64,000 bases of DNA, taken from positions 2,443,001 to 2,507,000 of the forward strand of contig VISH01000002.1 in the NCBI GenBank assembly GCA_007827375.1. Direction: 5' to 3'. Positions 32,464-41,850 of the stretch are shown here, piece by piece (positions within the stretch are counted from its first letter, which is position 1; each line of letters starts with the position of its first letter). Origin of the DNA: Alteromonadaceae bacterium 2753L.S.0a.02 (GTDB lineage: Bacteria; Pseudomonadota; Gammaproteobacteria; Pseudomonadales; Cellvibrionaceae). The notes under the pieces were generated by a model that was not told the origin of the DNA, ran no database searches, and saw only the letters and a list, made by a program, of their open reading frames with translations. The translations under genes and the position numbers were made by a program.

Positions 32464-33861
32464 ATGGCAGATTTTGAATACGATCTTCTGGTTATTGGCG
32501 CGGGGCCTGCCGGTGAATCCGCGGCAATGGCGGGTGTAAAAAATGGTTTGAGTGTTGGTGTTGTAGAGGCTCAAACCTTGCTGGGTGGTAATTGTACCCA
32601 CAAAGGTACTATTCCCTCAAAGGCCTTGCGAAATGCTGTGAAGCAAGCAATTGCGTACCATTCACATCCGCTGTTCAGGCACGTGCACGACAGCCAGCCA
32701 TTGACGTATCCCAGAATTCTGGAAGCGGCATCTCAGGTAATTCCCAAACAGGTGGAGTTACACACTGAATTTTTCACACGTAACCGTGTGAAAGTGCATG
32801 AAGGTATGGCAAGCTTTTTAGCGGCAGATAAAGTTGAGGTTATCGATTCGCAGGGTGCCAGAGATATTATCGCGGCAAAAAATATATTAATTTCAACTGG
32901 CTCGCGCCCCTATCGTCCGGAAAATATCGACTTTTCTCACCCCCGTGTGTACGACAGCGATACTGTTTTGCAAATGCAACACACACCGAGAACCTTAATT
33001 ATATTTGGTGCTGGTGTTATAGGATGCGAATATGCATCTATATTTTCAGGTCTGGGCTTGAAGGTCGATTTAATTAACGGTCGCGATCGCCTGTTGAGTT
33101 TTTTGGATGACGAAATTTCCGATGCCTTGAGCTATCACTTGCGCAATAACGGCGCTATGGTTCGTCACAGTGAAGTACACAATAATCTGGAATGCGATGA
33201 TCGCGGTGTAACGCTGTTTTTAAAATCCGGTAAGCGTATTCGTGCCGACGCGCTGTTGTGGTGTAATGGCCGCACGGGAAACACCGATAAACTCGGTCTT
33301 GAAAAAATTGGTTTGGGTGCGAATCATCGCGGTCAGATAAAAGTGGATAAAAATTACCGCACCGACATAGGAAATATTTTTGCGGCCGGTGATGTTATTG
33401 GTTGGCCGAGCCTTGCCAGCGCCTCCTTTGATCAAGGGCGTTCCGTAGTCGACGCCATCCTTGAACGAGAAGTACGCTTTGTTGAAAATGCACCTACGGG
33501 CATTTACACCATTCCGGAAATCAGCTCTGTGGGAAAAACCGAAGCAGAACTTACTACTGCACAAGTTCCCTACGAAGTAGGGCGCGCATTTTTTAAAGAT
33601 ACCGCACGCGGCCAGATTAGCGGTGAAGACGTTGGCATGCTTAAAATTTTATTTCATGTCGATACCTTTGAAATTCTCGGCATCCATTGTTTTGGTGCAG
33701 AAGCTTCTGAAATTGTGCACATTGGTCAAGCAATTATGGATCAGCCGGGTGATGCCAATACCATAAAATATTTTGCCAATAGCACGTTTAATTACCCAAC
33801 AATGGCAGAAGCGTACCGGGTTGCTGCGTTAAATGGATTAAACCGGGTAAATCGGCGCTAA
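32464..33861 (+). CDS. sthA: Soluble pyridine nucleotide transhydrogenase
   Basis: A 465-residue flavoprotein disulfide reductase homologue. The FAD motif is VIGAGPAGESAAMAGVK. The former redox-active site reads GGNCTHKGTIPSKALR, with only one Cys, as in SthA and unlike true disulfide reductases. IIFGAGVIGCEYASIFSGLG binds the nicotinamide cofactor, and the C-terminal dimer domain is present. It re-equilibrates NADPH and NADH in the cytosol. Placement directly after nqrM, as in Pseudomonas, suggests co-regulation of NADH-handling enzymes. Confidence 0.95.
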   Translation: MADFEYDLLVIGAGPAGESAAMAGVKNGLSVGVVEAQTLLGGNCTHKGTIPSKALRNAVKQAIAYHSHPLFRHVHDSQPLTYPRILEAASQVIPKQVELHTEFFTRNRVKVHEGMASFLAADKVEVIDSQGARDIIAAKNILISTGSRPYRPENIDFSHPRVYDSDTVLQMQHTPRTLIIFGAGVIGCEYASIFSGLGLKVDLINGRDRLLSFLDDEISDALSYHLRNNGAMVRHSEVHNNLECDDRGVTLFLKSGKRIRADALLWCNGRTGNTDKLGLEKIGLGANHRGQIKVDKNYRTDIGNIFAAGDVIGWPSLASASFDQGRSVVDAILEREVRFVENAPTGIYTIPEISSVGKTEAELTTAQVPYEVGRAFFKDTARGQISGEDVGMLKILFHVDTFEILGIHCFGAEASEIVHIGQAIMDQPGDANTIKYFANSTFNYPTMAEAYRVAALNGLNRVNRR

Positions 33862-33869
33862 CTCAGGTG

Positions 33870-34313
33870 TTAAAGATGTATCACGCTTTGCAAAGGAAAT
33901 TTTTCACCGTTCAGGTAACGTTGAATATCGCTCAGCACCATGGGGCTCCGCAATTGAGCGCTGCGCGAATTAATTTCTTCGGGATTTAACCACACAGCAC
34001 GCTCGATACCGGTATCGAGTTGTTGGGTAAGGTCTAATTCAATTGGTCTCGCAGCAAAGCTGGTACGGTAATAAGTGATACCGTTCTGTGCTGATTTATA
34101 CAAAGTGAAACCTACTACGTGAAGCAACTCTACCCGCCACTGGGTTTCCTCCAGTGTTTCACGCAGCGCGGCTTCGAATAAGGTTTCATCCGGGTCAAGA
34201 TGGCCTGCAGGCTGATTAAGAACATGCTCGCCATCTGCCAGTTCTTCCACCATTAAAAATTTTCCATCCCGTTCCACTATGGTAGCGACGGTTACATGGG
34301 CGTGCCAGGTCAT
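33870..34313 (-). CDS. nudJ: NudJ-like Nudix hydrolase
   Basis: A 147-residue Nudix protein. The box reads GHLDPDETLFEAALRETLEE followed by TQW. Compared with G-x5-E-x7-REUxEExGU, the metal-binding Glu residues are present, but the conserved Gly is Gln and one aliphatic position is Thr. NudJ hydrolyses pyrophosphates such as HMP-PP and nucleoside di- and triphosphates. The start overlaps the rluE stop by 4 nt, and the rluE-nudJ pairing next to icd is also found in E. coli, which supports the assignment. Confidence 0.85.
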   Translation of the reverse strand: MTWHAHVTVATIVERDGKFLMVEELADGEHVLNQPAGHLDPDETLFEAALRETLEETQWRVELLHVVGFTLYKSAQNGITYYRTSFAARPIELDLTQQLDTGIERAVWLNPEEINSRSAQLRSPMVLSDIQRYLNGEKFPLQSVIHL

Positions 34314-34891
34314 TTGCGTTTCCTTGTTCGAGGCAGGTGAACTTCTTCAAAACGAAATTCACCGGGTTGAAGTTTCTCAATTCGCCACGGACCTATTGCA
34401 ACACGAACCAGTCGCAGTGTTGGCAGGTTTACTGCGGCAGTCATGCGCCTTATCTGGCGATTTTTACCCTCTGTTATTTCTATTTCTAACCAATGTGTTG
34501 GTATGTTTTTTCTTGTTCGAACGGGAACTGGCCTTTCCCAAAGCACAGGTGTTGCTAAAAATGTGACCTTGGCTGGTGCGGTTGTGCCATCTTTAAGTGC
34601 GACTCCGTCGCGCAACGCTGTTATTGCCTGGTCGTTGCACTCGCCTTCAACCTGCACCCAGTAGGTTTTAGACAATTTATTTTTAGGGTCTGCTATACGG
34701 TGTTGCAAGGCCCCATCGTCTGTTAAGAGCAATAAGCCTTCAGAATCCTGATCAAGCCGGCCCGCAGGATAGTAGCCGGCAGTCTCTGCGTTCGATTTTC
34801 CAAAAATAGCAGCGAGCGTTTCCCGATCACTGGAATCAGTAAACTGGCTGAGCATGTTGTAGGGTTTATTAATTAGAATAATCCTCGCCAT
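34310..34891 (-). CDS. rluE: 23S rRNA pseudouridine(2457) synthase
   Basis: A 193-residue RsuA-family pseudouridine synthase without an S4 domain, the short form typical of RluE. It has the entry motif ILINKPYNMLSQF, the catalytic AGRLDQDSEGLLLLTDDG and the C-terminal EGKNRQIRRMTAAVNLPTLRLVR. It modifies U2457 of 23S rRNA. It is divergent from icd, with a 161-bp promoter region between, and is coupled to nudJ. Confidence 0.92.
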   Translation of the reverse strand: MARIILINKPYNMLSQFTDSSDRETLAAIFGKSNAETAGYYPAGRLDQDSEGLLLLTDDGALQHRIADPKNKLSKTYWVQVEGECNDQAITALRDGVALKDGTTAPAKVTFLATPVLWERPVPVRTRKNIPTHWLEIEITEGKNRQIRRMTAAVNLPTLRLVRVAIGPWRIEKLQPGEFRFEEVHLPRTRKRK

Positions 34892-34936
34892 AGCACTGCG
34901 GGTGTCCGTGGTTTGCTTACTTAAATTACTAAATGT

Positions 34937-34945
34937 TGCTATAAT
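34937..34945 (+). promoter_or_regulatory. Extended -10 promoter of icd
   Basis: TGCTATAAT combines a perfect TATAAT (34940-34945) with an upstream TG extension, 107 bp before the icd start. No matching -35 lies at the usual distance, as is common for extended -10 promoters. Confidence 0.5.
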
Positions 34946-35052
34946 CGTCGCCCATTTTACGGGGTTCCCCCGCCAATTTCCTTCTTTGTTTGGAATGTAC
35001 GGCTTAGTCTAGCCGGCCATTTTATCGCTTTCTATTTACAAGGGTATTGAGC

Positions 35053-37281
35053 ATGTCGAGTGATAAACCTGCCATTATTTACACTGAAACTGATGAAGCA
35101 CCCGCACTGGCGACCTACTCGCTGCTGCCCATTATTCAGGCTTTTGCCAAGGTTGCTGGTATTGCCGTTGAGACCAAAGATATCTCTCTTTCCGGTCGCG
35201 TAATAGCTAACTTCCCAGAGTATTTGTCGCAAGATCAACATCAGGAAGACGCTTTAACGCTACTCGGTGAAATGGCAAAAACACCCGAAGCAAACATTAT
35301 TAAGCTTCCCAATATCAGTGCTTCAATACCACAGTTGAAAGCGACTATAAAAGAACTTCAGGAAAAAGGTTACCAACTCCCGGATTATCCGGAAGACCCA
35401 AGCACCGACGAAGAGAAAGCGGTAAAGGCCAAGTACGACAAAATAAAGGGTAGCGCCGTTAACCCTGTGCTACGTGAGGGTAATTCTGATCGACGCGCGC
35501 CTGCCTCCGTAAAACAATACGCACGTAAGAACCCACATTCTATGGGCGCCTGGGCGAGTGATTCAAAATCTCATGTAGCGTCCATGGATGATGGCGATTT
35601 CTACGGCAGCGAGCAGTCGGTTACTTTAACAGAAGCCGGCAGTGCCACAATTCAGTTGCTGACCAGCAGTGGTGAAACACAAGTGCTCAAGGCCAATTTA
35701 GCCCTCCTTGCCGGTGAGGTTATTGATTCATCAGTATTGAGTAAAAATGCATTATGTGAGTTTCTAAAAAAAGAAATTGACGATGCTACGCAACAGGGTG
35801 TGCTGTTCTCTCTGCACATGAAAGCAACCATGATGAAAGTGTCCGACCCTATAATTTTCGGCCACGCTGTTAAAGTTTTCTACGACACAGTGTTCGCTAA
35901 ATACGCAGCCGTATTCGCTAAATTGGGCGTGGACGCAAACAACGGTGTTGGCGATGTGTACACCAAGATAGCCAGCTTGCCGGAAGACGAAAAAGCGGCG
36001 ATCGAAGCTGATCTTCAGGCGGTTTACGCGTCGCGACCACCGCTGGCAATGGTCAACTCCGATAAAGGCATTACGAATTTGCATGTTCCCAGCGATATCA
36101 TTATTGATGCTTCCATGCCCGCTATGATTCGAGCATCTGGCCAGATGTGGGGGCCGGATGGTAAACAGAAAGATACCAAAGCAGTGATACCCGATCGCTG
36201 TTACGCGGGGGTTTATCAAACCACCATTGATTTCTGTAAGCAGCACGGCGCGTTTGATCCAACAACCATGGGTAGCGTACCCAATGTTGGGCTGATGGCA
36301 CAGAAAGCAGAGGAGTACGGTTCCCACGATAAAACTTTCGAAATCGCCAAAGCTGGCAAGGTTCAGGTGGTTGATGGCAACGGTACCGTTCTCTTGGAGC
36401 ACGCGGTTGAGGAGGGTGATATCTTCCGTATGTGTCAGGTAAAAGATGCACCGATACAGGATTGGGTAAAACTTGCGGTAACACGCGCCCGAGCTACCAA
36501 CACGCCTGCAGTATTTTGGTTAGACGCCAATCGCGCACACGACGCCCAGCTTATTGAAAAGGTAAACGCCTATCTCCCAGAACATGATACCAGCGGCCTG
36601 GAGATCCATATTATGGCTCCCGTAGACGCAACACAATTTTCGTTGGAACGCATCAAAGAAGGCAAAGACACCATTTCAGTGACCGGTAATGTATTACGGG
36701 ACTACCTGACCGATTTGTTCCCGATACTGGAACTCGGCACCAGCGCCAAAATGCTTTCAGTTGTACCTCTCATGAACGGTGGTGGCTTGTTCGAAACTGG
36801 CGCGGGAGGCTCTGCGCCCAAGCACGTCCAGCAATTTGAACAAGAAAACCACTTGCGTTGGGATTCGCTTGGCGAATTTCTCGCGTTGGCAGCGTCTTTT
36901 GAACATTTTAGTACCGTTAATCAGAACGATAAGGCTCAGGTACTTGCCGATACGCTGGATAAAGCGACAGCAAAATTCCTGGATACCAACAAATCACCCT
37001 CACGCAAGGTCGGTGAACTGGACAATCGCGGAAGCCATTTCTATCTGGCGCTATACTGGGCCCAGGAGTTGGCAGCTCAGAACACCGACGCTGAACTCAA
37101 GGCGCAATTCGAGGGTGTTGCCCAAGCGATGGCTGAGCAAGAAACGACCATAGTTGCTGAATTGAACGACGTTCAAGGTAAAGCCATGGACATTGGTGGT
37201 TACTATAAACCAAACCCCGAGCTGGCATTCGCCGCAATGCGCCCTAGCGCAACGCTTAACGCCATTATTGACGCTATTTAA
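35053..37281 (+). CDS. icd: Monomeric NADP-dependent isocitrate dehydrogenase
   Basis: A 742-residue monomeric-type isocitrate dehydrogenase, about twice the length of the dimeric enzyme. Recognised stretches are YTETDEAPALATYSLLPII at the N terminus, GNSDRRAPASVKQYARKNPH with substrate-binding residues, and LEIHIMAPVDATQFSLERI. It converts isocitrate to 2-oxoglutarate and NADPH in the TCA cycle. The ATG at 35053 follows AAGGGT; an in-frame TTG 2 codons earlier is less likely. Divergent from rluE, with a strong terminator downstream. Confidence 0.97.
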   Translation: MSSDKPAIIYTETDEAPALATYSLLPIIQAFAKVAGIAVETKDISLSGRVIANFPEYLSQDQHQEDALTLLGEMAKTPEANIIKLPNISASIPQLKATIKELQEKGYQLPDYPEDPSTDEEKAVKAKYDKIKGSAVNPVLREGNSDRRAPASVKQYARKNPHSMGAWASDSKSHVASMDDGDFYGSEQSVTLTEAGSATIQLLTSSGETQVLKANLALLAGEVIDSSVLSKNALCEFLKKEIDDATQQGVLFSLHMKATMMKVSDPIIFGHAVKVFYDTVFAKYAAVFAKLGVDANNGVGDVYTKIASLPEDEKAAIEADLQAVYASRPPLAMVNSDKGITNLHVPSDIIIDASMPAMIRASGQMWGPDGKQKDTKAVIPDRCYAGVYQTTIDFCKQHGAFDPTTMGSVPNVGLMAQKAEEYGSHDKTFEIAKAGKVQVVDGNGTVLLEHAVEEGDIFRMCQVKDAPIQDWVKLAVTRARATNTPAVFWLDANRAHDAQLIEKVNAYLPEHDTSGLEIHIMAPVDATQFSLERIKEGKDTISVTGNVLRDYLTDLFPILELGTSAKMLSVVPLMNGGGLFETGAGGSAPKHVQQFEQENHLRWDSLGEFLALAASFEHFSTVNQNDKAQVLADTLDKATAKFLDTNKSPSRKVGELDNRGSHFYLALYWAQELAAQNTDAELKAQFEGVAQAMAEQETTIVAELNDVQGKAMDIGGYYKPNPELAFAAMRPSATLNAIIDAI

Positions 37282-37318
37282 CAGCTTCTGACACTATCTA
37301 GCACGCACGCGAAAACCC

Positions 37319-37357
37319 AAAAAAGGCCGTTCCCATTGTGTGGGAATGGCCTTTTTT
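37319..37357. terminator. Bidirectional terminator between icd and cspD
   Basis: AAAAAAGGCCGTTCCCA pairs with TGGGAATGGCCTTTTTT (one G-T pair) across a 5-nt loop. A-run and T-run flanks make it functional for both convergent genes. Confidence 0.93.
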
Positions 37358-37387
37358 GCTTTCGGCGCTTTACAAGCGCAAAGGAAT

Positions 37388-37675
37388 CTAGGATTCTGTT
37401 ATCAGATTCTCTTCGGTGCTTTTGGCTTTCTTATCGCCGTGAGCGGCAGAATCTTCCTGTTTGGAAGATGCTTTAAGCACACGGATGTTCTTGGCATGCA
37501 AGCCTTTGTCACCCTGTTCGATGTCGAAACTCACAGGTTGTCCAGCTTTCAGTGTCCTATACCCCTCCATTTCAACGGAGGAGTAGTGAGCAAAGAGGTC
37601 TTCACCGCCACCTTCGGGGAGAATGAACCCAAAGCCTTTGGCGTTGTTAAACCATTTTACGGTTCCGGTAGGCAT
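37388..37675 (-). CDS. cspD: Cold-shock-like protein CspD
   Basis: A 95-residue protein with a cold-shock domain (TVKWFNNAKGFGFILPEGG, then DLFAHYSSV) and a polar C-terminal tail (KASSKQEDSAAHGDKKAK). The length and the location next to clpS-clpA identify the CspD type, which binds single-stranded DNA and inhibits replication in stationary phase in E. coli. The tail is longer than in E. coli CspD (74 residues). Confidence 0.87.
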   Translation of the reverse strand: MPTGTVKWFNNAKGFGFILPEGGGEDLFAHYSSVEMEGYRTLKAGQPVSFDIEQGDKGLHAKNIRVLKASSKQEDSAAHGDKKAKSTEENLITES

Positions 37676-37882
37676 ATCTCGGTCCCTTTATCTTGTTGCT
37701 TTTAACCCTATATAGTTCCAACGGGTACTTATTGTTATACAGCGCCCGTCTCCCTGACGGGTTGAACACTTTGTAACCAACATGGCGCCAGTTGTCAAGC
37801 ATTTGTCGGCACTGGCCTGTTTGCCCCCTAATGGTTCGGTTAAAATCAAGTTCTAGAACGTTTTGTGTGGTTGGTGTAATAC

Positions 37883-38260
37883 ATGAGTAAGACTAAAAAT
37901 CTTCGTCTAACATTAAGTAAAGATGACGATGCAGATTCGGTCGCAGATGATGGCGGCTTGGCGGTTCAGGAGGTAAAACCGCGTCTAAAAAAGCCACCGA
38001 TGTACAAGGTGGTGCTTTTAAACGACGACTACACGCCTATGGAATTTGTGGTTCATGTTTTAGAAGTATTTTTTAATATGAACCGTGAAAAGGCGACGCA
38101 CGTGATGCTTACTGTACACACGAAAGGTAGGGCAGTTTGTGGCGTCTATTCGCGAGATGTTGCTGAAACAAAAGCGATGCAAGTGAACCAATTTGCCCGA
38201 CAAAACGAACATCCTTTACTGTGTGAAATTGAGGCATGTGATGACGGTGAATCTGAATGA
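37883..38260 (+). CDS. clpS: ClpS adaptor for the N-degron pathway
   Basis: A 125-residue adaptor. The folded core has PPMYKVVLLNDDYTPMEFVV, containing the DD gate residues and the hydrophobic pocket that binds N-terminal Leu, Phe, Tyr or Trp, and HVMLTVHTKGRAVCGVY. The N-terminal acidic extension is disordered, as usual. It delivers substrates to ClpAP. It is divergent from cspD and 77 bp upstream of clpA. Confidence 0.95.
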   Translation: MSKTKNLRLTLSKDDDADSVADDGGLAVQEVKPRLKKPPMYKVVLLNDDYTPMEFVVHVLEVFFNMNREKATHVMLTVHTKGRAVCGVYSRDVAETKAMQVNQFARQNEHPLLCEIEACDDGESE

Positions 38261-38337
38261 ATTCAGATCAAACTTAACCACCAGCTTTTTTTAGAGTGAT
38301 CTAAGAAGGGCCGGTGAAACTAGCAGGTGTAAAAGCG

Positions 38338-40635
38338 ATGCTAAGCAAAGAGCTAGAAGCAACACTAAATAACGCATTTAAAGGTGCACGCTCTAAACGT
38401 CACGAGTTTATGACTGTCGAACACCTTTTACTTGCCCTGTTGGACAATGAGTCCGCTGCCAGTGTGTTACGCGCTTGCGGTGCAGATCTAGGGATACTGA
38501 GGCGTGATTTGGCGGAGTTCGTTGATTCTACTACGCCATTAATTCCGGAAGATGACAAAGAGCGCGAAACGCAACCGACGCTCGGTTTCCAACGTGTGCT
38601 GCAACGCGCAGTGTTTCATGTGCAATCATCAGGTAAGAGCGAAGTCACTGGTGCCAATGTATTGGTAGCAATCTTTAGTGAGCAGGAAAGCCAGGCCGTT
38701 TACTACTTGAAGCAACAAAGTATTGCACGCATCGATGTGGTGAATTTTATCACTCATGGAATTTCAAAAGTTTCCGGTTCCAATAGCCACTCCGACAGTG
38801 GCAGTGAACAAATGGACGATGAAGTATCCGCAGGTGGTGATAGCAGTCAGCAAAATCCGCTCGAATCTTATGCGACGAATTTGAACGAACAAGCAATGAA
38901 GGGAAGAATTGACCCATTGGTTGGGCGTGAATTCGAAGTTGAGCGTGTCGTACAAATTTTGGCCCGCAGACGTAAAAACAACCCGCTTTTAGTGGGCGAA
39001 AGCGGTGTGGGGAAAACGGCGATTGCTGAAGGTTTGGCTAAAAAGATTATCGACAATGAAGTGCCCGAAGTACTCGAAAACAGTACAGTGTATTCCCTGG
39101 ATTTGGGTTCATTACTTGCGGGTACCAAGTACCGCGGCGATTTTGAAAAGCGTTTTAAGGGGCTTCTGGCTGAACTCAAAAAACGCGAGCATGCGATTTT
39201 GTTTATCGACGAAATCCACACCATTATTGGTGCCGGTGCTGCCAGCGGTGGTGTAATGGATGCTTCAAACCTTTTGAAGCCGTTACTGACCAGTGGCGAC
39301 CTGCGCTGTATAGGGTCGACCACTTTTCAGGAATACCGCGGTATTTTCGATAAAGATCGCGCGCTTTCCCGGCGTTTTCAGAAAATCGATGTCAACGAGC
39401 CCTCCGTTGAAGATACTTACAAGATTCTCCGCGGTCTAAAAAGCCGGTTTGAAAAGCACCACAATCTGAAGTACACAGATACGGCGTTGAAAACCGCAGC
39501 GGAGTTGGCGAGCAAATACATCAGCGATCGATACATGCCCGATAAGGCCATAGATGTTATCGATGAAGCTGGTGCGTATCAGCAGCTCTTACCAGAATCC
39601 AAGCGCAAGAAAATTATTGGTGTTCGTGATATTGAAAACATCATCGCCAAAATAGCGCGGGTACCTGCGAAGACCGTATCTTCTAACGATAAAGAGTTGT
39701 TATCGAAACTTGAAGATACCCTGCGCATGACGGTGTTTGGACAGGAAGAAGCGATTACCGCCATTTCATCGGCGATCAAACTTTCCAGAGCAGGCTTAAC
39801 CAATCACGAAAAACCCATTGGCTCTTTCTTATTTGCTGGTCCAACCGGGGTTGGTAAAACTGAACTCTGTAAACAGCTTGCTTCTGCCATGGGCGTTGAA
39901 CTGGTGCGCTTTGATATGTCGGAATATATGGAACGCCATACCGTATCTCGGTTAATCGGTGCGCCTCCCGGTTACGTGGGTTTCGATCAGGGTGGTTTGT
40001 TAACTGATGCTGTTACCAAGCAGCCACACAGTGTGGTGCTGTTGGATGAAATCGAAAAAGCCCATCCTGATGTTTTCAACCTGCTGTTGCAGGTTATGGA
40101 TCACGGAGCACTCACTGATAATAACGGGCGGTCTGCTGATTTCCGCAATGTGGTTTTGATTATGACCACAAACGCCGGTGCCGAAACCATGAGTCGAGCA
40201 TCTATTGGTTTCACCAAACAGGATCATAGCAGTGACGGTATGGAGGCGATTAAAAGAGCCTTTACACCAGAATTTCGTAACCGTTTGGATGGCATTATTC
40301 AGTTTGGCAGCTTGTCTCTTGAAGTCGTCAAAACAGTGGTTGATAAATTTCTTATGGAGCTGCAAGCGCAACTCGACGATAAGAAAATCACCATGGAAGT
40401 TACCGATGAAGCACGTGACTGGCTCGCCGTTCATGGTTACGACGAGAAAATGGGCGCGCGGCCAATGGCTCGCATCATTCAAGAGTCCGTCAAGAAACCG
40501 CTTGCTGAAATGGTGCTATTCGGTGAGCTTGCCGATCGCGGTGGGGTTGTGACTGTTCTTGTCGAAGAAGACAAGCTGAAGGTCGTGGCGCAGCCAGAAA
40601 CCTATGAGGAGCGCACACCGGAAATGTGTACCTGA
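38338..40635 (+). CDS. clpA: ATP-dependent Clp protease unfoldase subunit ClpA
   Basis: A 765-residue ClpA. The N domain begins MLSKELEATLNNAF and HEFMTVEHLLLALL. AAA module 1 has GESGVGKTAIAEG and module 2 GPTGVGKTELCK, with sensor and arginine-finger regions preserved. A ClpP-binding I-G-F/L-type loop appears as ASIGFTK. The ATG at 38338 gives the family N terminus. A GTG at 38314, which has the better AAGAAGG site, would add 8 residues and is a real alternative. It works with ClpP and ClpS, which explains the neighbouring transferase genes. Confidence 0.95.
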   Translation: MLSKELEATLNNAFKGARSKRHEFMTVEHLLLALLDNESAASVLRACGADLGILRRDLAEFVDSTTPLIPEDDKERETQPTLGFQRVLQRAVFHVQSSGKSEVTGANVLVAIFSEQESQAVYYLKQQSIARIDVVNFITHGISKVSGSNSHSDSGSEQMDDEVSAGGDSSQQNPLESYATNLNEQAMKGRIDPLVGREFEVERVVQILARRRKNNPLLVGESGVGKTAIAEGLAKKIIDNEVPEVLENSTVYSLDLGSLLAGTKYRGDFEKRFKGLLAELKKREHAILFIDEIHTIIGAGAASGGVMDASNLLKPLLTSGDLRCIGSTTFQEYRGIFDKDRALSRRFQKIDVNEPSVEDTYKILRGLKSRFEKHHNLKYTDTALKTAAELASKYISDRYMPDKAIDVIDEAGAYQQLLPESKRKKIIGVRDIENIIAKIARVPAKTVSSNDKELLSKLEDTLRMTVFGQEEAITAISSAIKLSRAGLTNHEKPIGSFLFAGPTGVGKTELCKQLASAMGVELVRFDMSEYMERHTVSRLIGAPPGYVGFDQGGLLTDAVTKQPHSVVLLDEIEKAHPDVFNLLLQVMDHGALTDNNGRSADFRNVVLIMTTNAGAETMSRASIGFTKQDHSSDGMEAIKRAFTPEFRNRLDGIIQFGSLSLEVVKTVVDKFLMELQAQLDDKKITMEVTDEARDWLAVHGYDEKMGARPMARIIQESVKKPLAEMVLFGELADRGGVVTVLVEEDKLKVVAQPETYEERTPEMCT

Positions 40636-40655
40636 TCGTTTGACGACAACACAAC

Positions 40656-40688
40656 AAAAAAGGCCTGTTATTTACAGGCCTTTTTTTT
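40656..40688. terminator. Bidirectional terminator between clpA and infA
   Basis: AAAAAAGGCCTGT and ACAGGCCTTTTTT form a perfect stem with a TATTT loop, placed between convergent clpA and infA. Confidence 0.94.
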
Positions 40689-40705
40689 GGAATGGCGGTG
40701 TTGAA

Positions 40706-40924
40706 TTAACGAGCGCGGTAGGTAATGCGACCTTTACTCAGATCATAAGGGGTCATTTCAACCTTAACCTTATCGCCGGTGAGTATTCGTATGTAGTTTT
40801 TGCGCATTTTTCCAGAGATATGCGCGGTCACCACGTGACCATTTTCTAATTTCACGCGGAAGGTCGTATTTGGCAGCGTGTCAATGACTTCGCCTTCCAA
40901 TTCAAAATTGTCTTCTTTCGCCAT
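40706..40924 (-). CDS. infA: Translation initiation factor IF-1
   Basis: A 72-residue OB-fold protein, the usual length of IF-1. It starts AKEDNFELEGEVIDTLPNT and ends YDLSKGRITYRAR, both highly conserved. It binds the ribosomal A site during initiation. It sits between clpA and bpt-aat, as in many gammaproteobacteria. Confidence 0.97.
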   Translation of the reverse strand: MAKEDNFELEGEVIDTLPNTTFRVKLENGHVVTAHISGKMRKNYIRILTGDKVKVEMTPYDLSKGRITYRAR

Positions 40925-41100
40925 TCGGCAGAAACCTCAAATATTTAACTGATAATTTCAGGAGGCGGCATTTTGCCCTAATTGCGCTTTGAATCCAAGT
41001 TAAACGCTAAATAAAGGTGCGCGAGCTTGTGTTGTGGCAAATGAATTCGCTAACGGGCTCCAAAAAAGCTCAAAATATCGAGAAAAGTGCTGTTGTTACA

Positions 41101-41850
41101 TTATAACAAATTGGTTTTTGGGGTGTTTATTTCTGCGGATTGGCTAACTGTTACCCAGTTTTGATTGATTAACAGCTGGTAGGGGCGGTAATCAGTTTTG
41201 TAACTCATTTTTGAGCATTGTTTTATCCAATACCCCAAGTACACAAAAGGCAGCTCTAATTGCTTGGCATGTTCGAGTTGATACAGTATTGCGAAACGCC
41301 CCAGACTACGCTTTTCTTCGTCGGGGTCGTAAAAGGTGTAAACCGCCGAGAGCGCATTGCTTAAAAAATCGACCACTGCGATGCCAAGCAGTTTTTGTTG
41401 AGCGTTACGAAACTCTAAAAAACGTGTAACACCCCATTCAGCGGTAAGAAAGTCTCGATATTGCTCTTCATCGGCGGGGTACATATCGCCATCTGCGTGG
41501 CGTTCGTTAATGTAGCGCTCATACAACCTAAAACATTCTTCATTGTCGATACGATCGCGCTCCACCACTTGTAGATCTGCATTGGATTTAAGGCAGCGTT
41601 TTTGACTGCGGTTGGGACTGAAGTCGTCGACACAAACGCGTATCGGAATGCACGCTTGACAGGAATTGCAATGGGGTCGATAAATATGGCTGCCGCTGCG
41701 ACGAAAGCCATAGTGTGAAAGCTCGCTGTACAACGGACCGGTAATCTCGGCATTGGGATCGATGAACACCGTCGTTGCTTCCTTATCGGCAAGGTAGCTG
41801 CAAGGGTGGGGCCTGGTGGCGTAGAGTTTAAGTGTCGCTAGTTCCGTCAA
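41101..41850 (-). CDS. bpt: Aspartate/glutamate leucyltransferase
   Basis: A 249-residue bacterial protein transferase that adds Leu from Leu-tRNA to proteins with N-terminal Asp or Glu, making them ClpS substrates. Seen: LKLYATRPHPCSYLADKEAT, the CxxC pair in CNSCQACIPIRV, and YPADEEQYRDFL. The TTG at 41850 is the preferred start. A GGAG sequence lies 7 nt upstream, and the resulting M-T-E-L-A-T-L-K matches homologue N termini. The nearby ATG is only 1 nt from that GGAG. The start lies inside the aat 3' end (23-nt overlap). Confidence 0.92.
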   Translation of the reverse strand: MTELATLKLYATRPHPCSYLADKEATTVFIDPNAEITGPLYSELSHYGFRRSGSHIYRPHCNSCQACIPIRVCVDDFSPNRSQKRCLKSNADLQVVERDRIDNEECFRLYERYINERHADGDMYPADEEQYRDFLTAEWGVTRFLEFRNAQQKLLGIAVVDFLSNALSAVYTFYDPDEEKRSLGRFAILYQLEHAKQLELPFVYLGYWIKQCSKMSYKTDYRPYQLLINQNWVTVSQSAEINTPKTNLL

